From assembly GCA_011032825.1 (NCBI GenBank), contig JAADJZ010000033.1, positions 248,001 to 312,000 of the forward strand: DNA of 64,000 nt. The letters are read 5' to 3'. Position numbers and translations under genes: made by a program. Shown here piece after piece: positions 63,609-64,000 of this stretch; within the stretch, counting starts at the first letter, position 1; every line of letters starts with the position of its first letter. The DNA is from Massariosphaeria phaeospora (taxonomy: Eukaryota; Ascomycota; Dothideomycetes; Pleosporales). The notes beneath the pieces were generated by a model, which saw only the letters and a program-made list of their open reading frames with translations, had not been told where the DNA came from and did not search any database.

Positions 63609-64000
63609 CTCTGAAGTTTGTGCAGTGATACGTAAGGTGTCTCGGGTGGGGTCTCTCCCTTGCATGCTGGGCAGTCCCTATTTGGCTCATCCTCTTGCAT
63701 CACATGCGCAACCTAACGTTGGGGAGGAGGGCACGTAGTATTAGCGTTTATAGCTTGTTGGCATCGCGCAATATGTTTGAAAGCAAGACCGTTTGGATTA
63801 TTGATTGGGTCTGTGTGTCTCGGCGCGCATCGAAAAATCGCATTGACATCGTTGCACATCTTGATAGCGGATTAGATATAACCTAACAAAGAAAGCTAGG
63901 TGTTATACCTTTTAGAATCGATAAAAGCGTATATATCCGTTCGCAACAAGTTCAGAAGGAGACTAGAGATGTTAGTCTTGCGACAGGACCAAAAAGTGGC
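63609..64000. other. window end, nothing recognised
   Basis: The ORF at 63695-63886 has no domain. The sequence is AT-rich and continues past the window edge. Confidence 0.4.

Overview
The window comes from the nuclear genome of a filamentous ascomycete (Pezizomycotina). Genes carry several short GT-AG introns, mostly 46-60 nt, with CTAAC or CTGAC branch sites. The contents fit this group: a HET-domain gene, fungal Med2, an Ams2/Spt21-type GATA factor, a C6 zinc-cluster regulator, a THN-reductase-like SDR and a Cys-rich orphan. I would guess Dothideomycetes, but the sequence alone does not prove the class. No viral, plasmid or CRISPR content was seen, and no tRNA or rRNA gene was recognised by eye.

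Region 1-8.5 kb is an RNA-silencing locus with two head-to-tail Argonaute genes on the minus strand. The complete-length one (8456-5014) keeps N, PAZ, MID and PIWI modules with an intact catalytic tetrad, but has two in-frame stop codons, both explained by CpA to TpA changes, and an apparent frame change in PAZ. The second (3843-1622) has N, L1 and PAZ-like sequence but no MID or PIWI. The flanks are gene-poor and hold a decayed dispersed repeat.

Region 9.4-22.5 kb is accessory and metabolic: a 2-oxoglutarate/Fe(II) oxygenase, a secreted GH20 hexosaminidase, a Cys-rich orphan, a cytochrome P450, a foldback element with arms of about 135 bp, a HET-domain gene with a GC-AG intron, and a possible tubby-like protein.

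Region 23-61.6 kb is mainly core housekeeping, with genes in divergent and convergent pairs: SmD2, Ams2-like GATA factor, Med2, a Pub1/TIA-1-type three-RRM protein, PIF1 helicase, a SurE-family phosphatase, an SDR reductase, a DUF1749 hydrolase, EDC3, a transglutaminase-core protein, a C6 zinc-cluster regulator, a B-type cyclin, LSM3 and a glomulin/DUF1760 protein. Several act in RNA metabolism (SmD2, LSM3, EDC3, Pub1) or in the cell cycle and chromatin (cyclin B, Ams2, PIF1), but they are not an operon and I infer no joint regulation.

Region 61.6-64 kb is gene-poor again and holds only one possible two-exon orphan. Exon joins given below were chosen by hand from splice signals, reading frame and family conservation.
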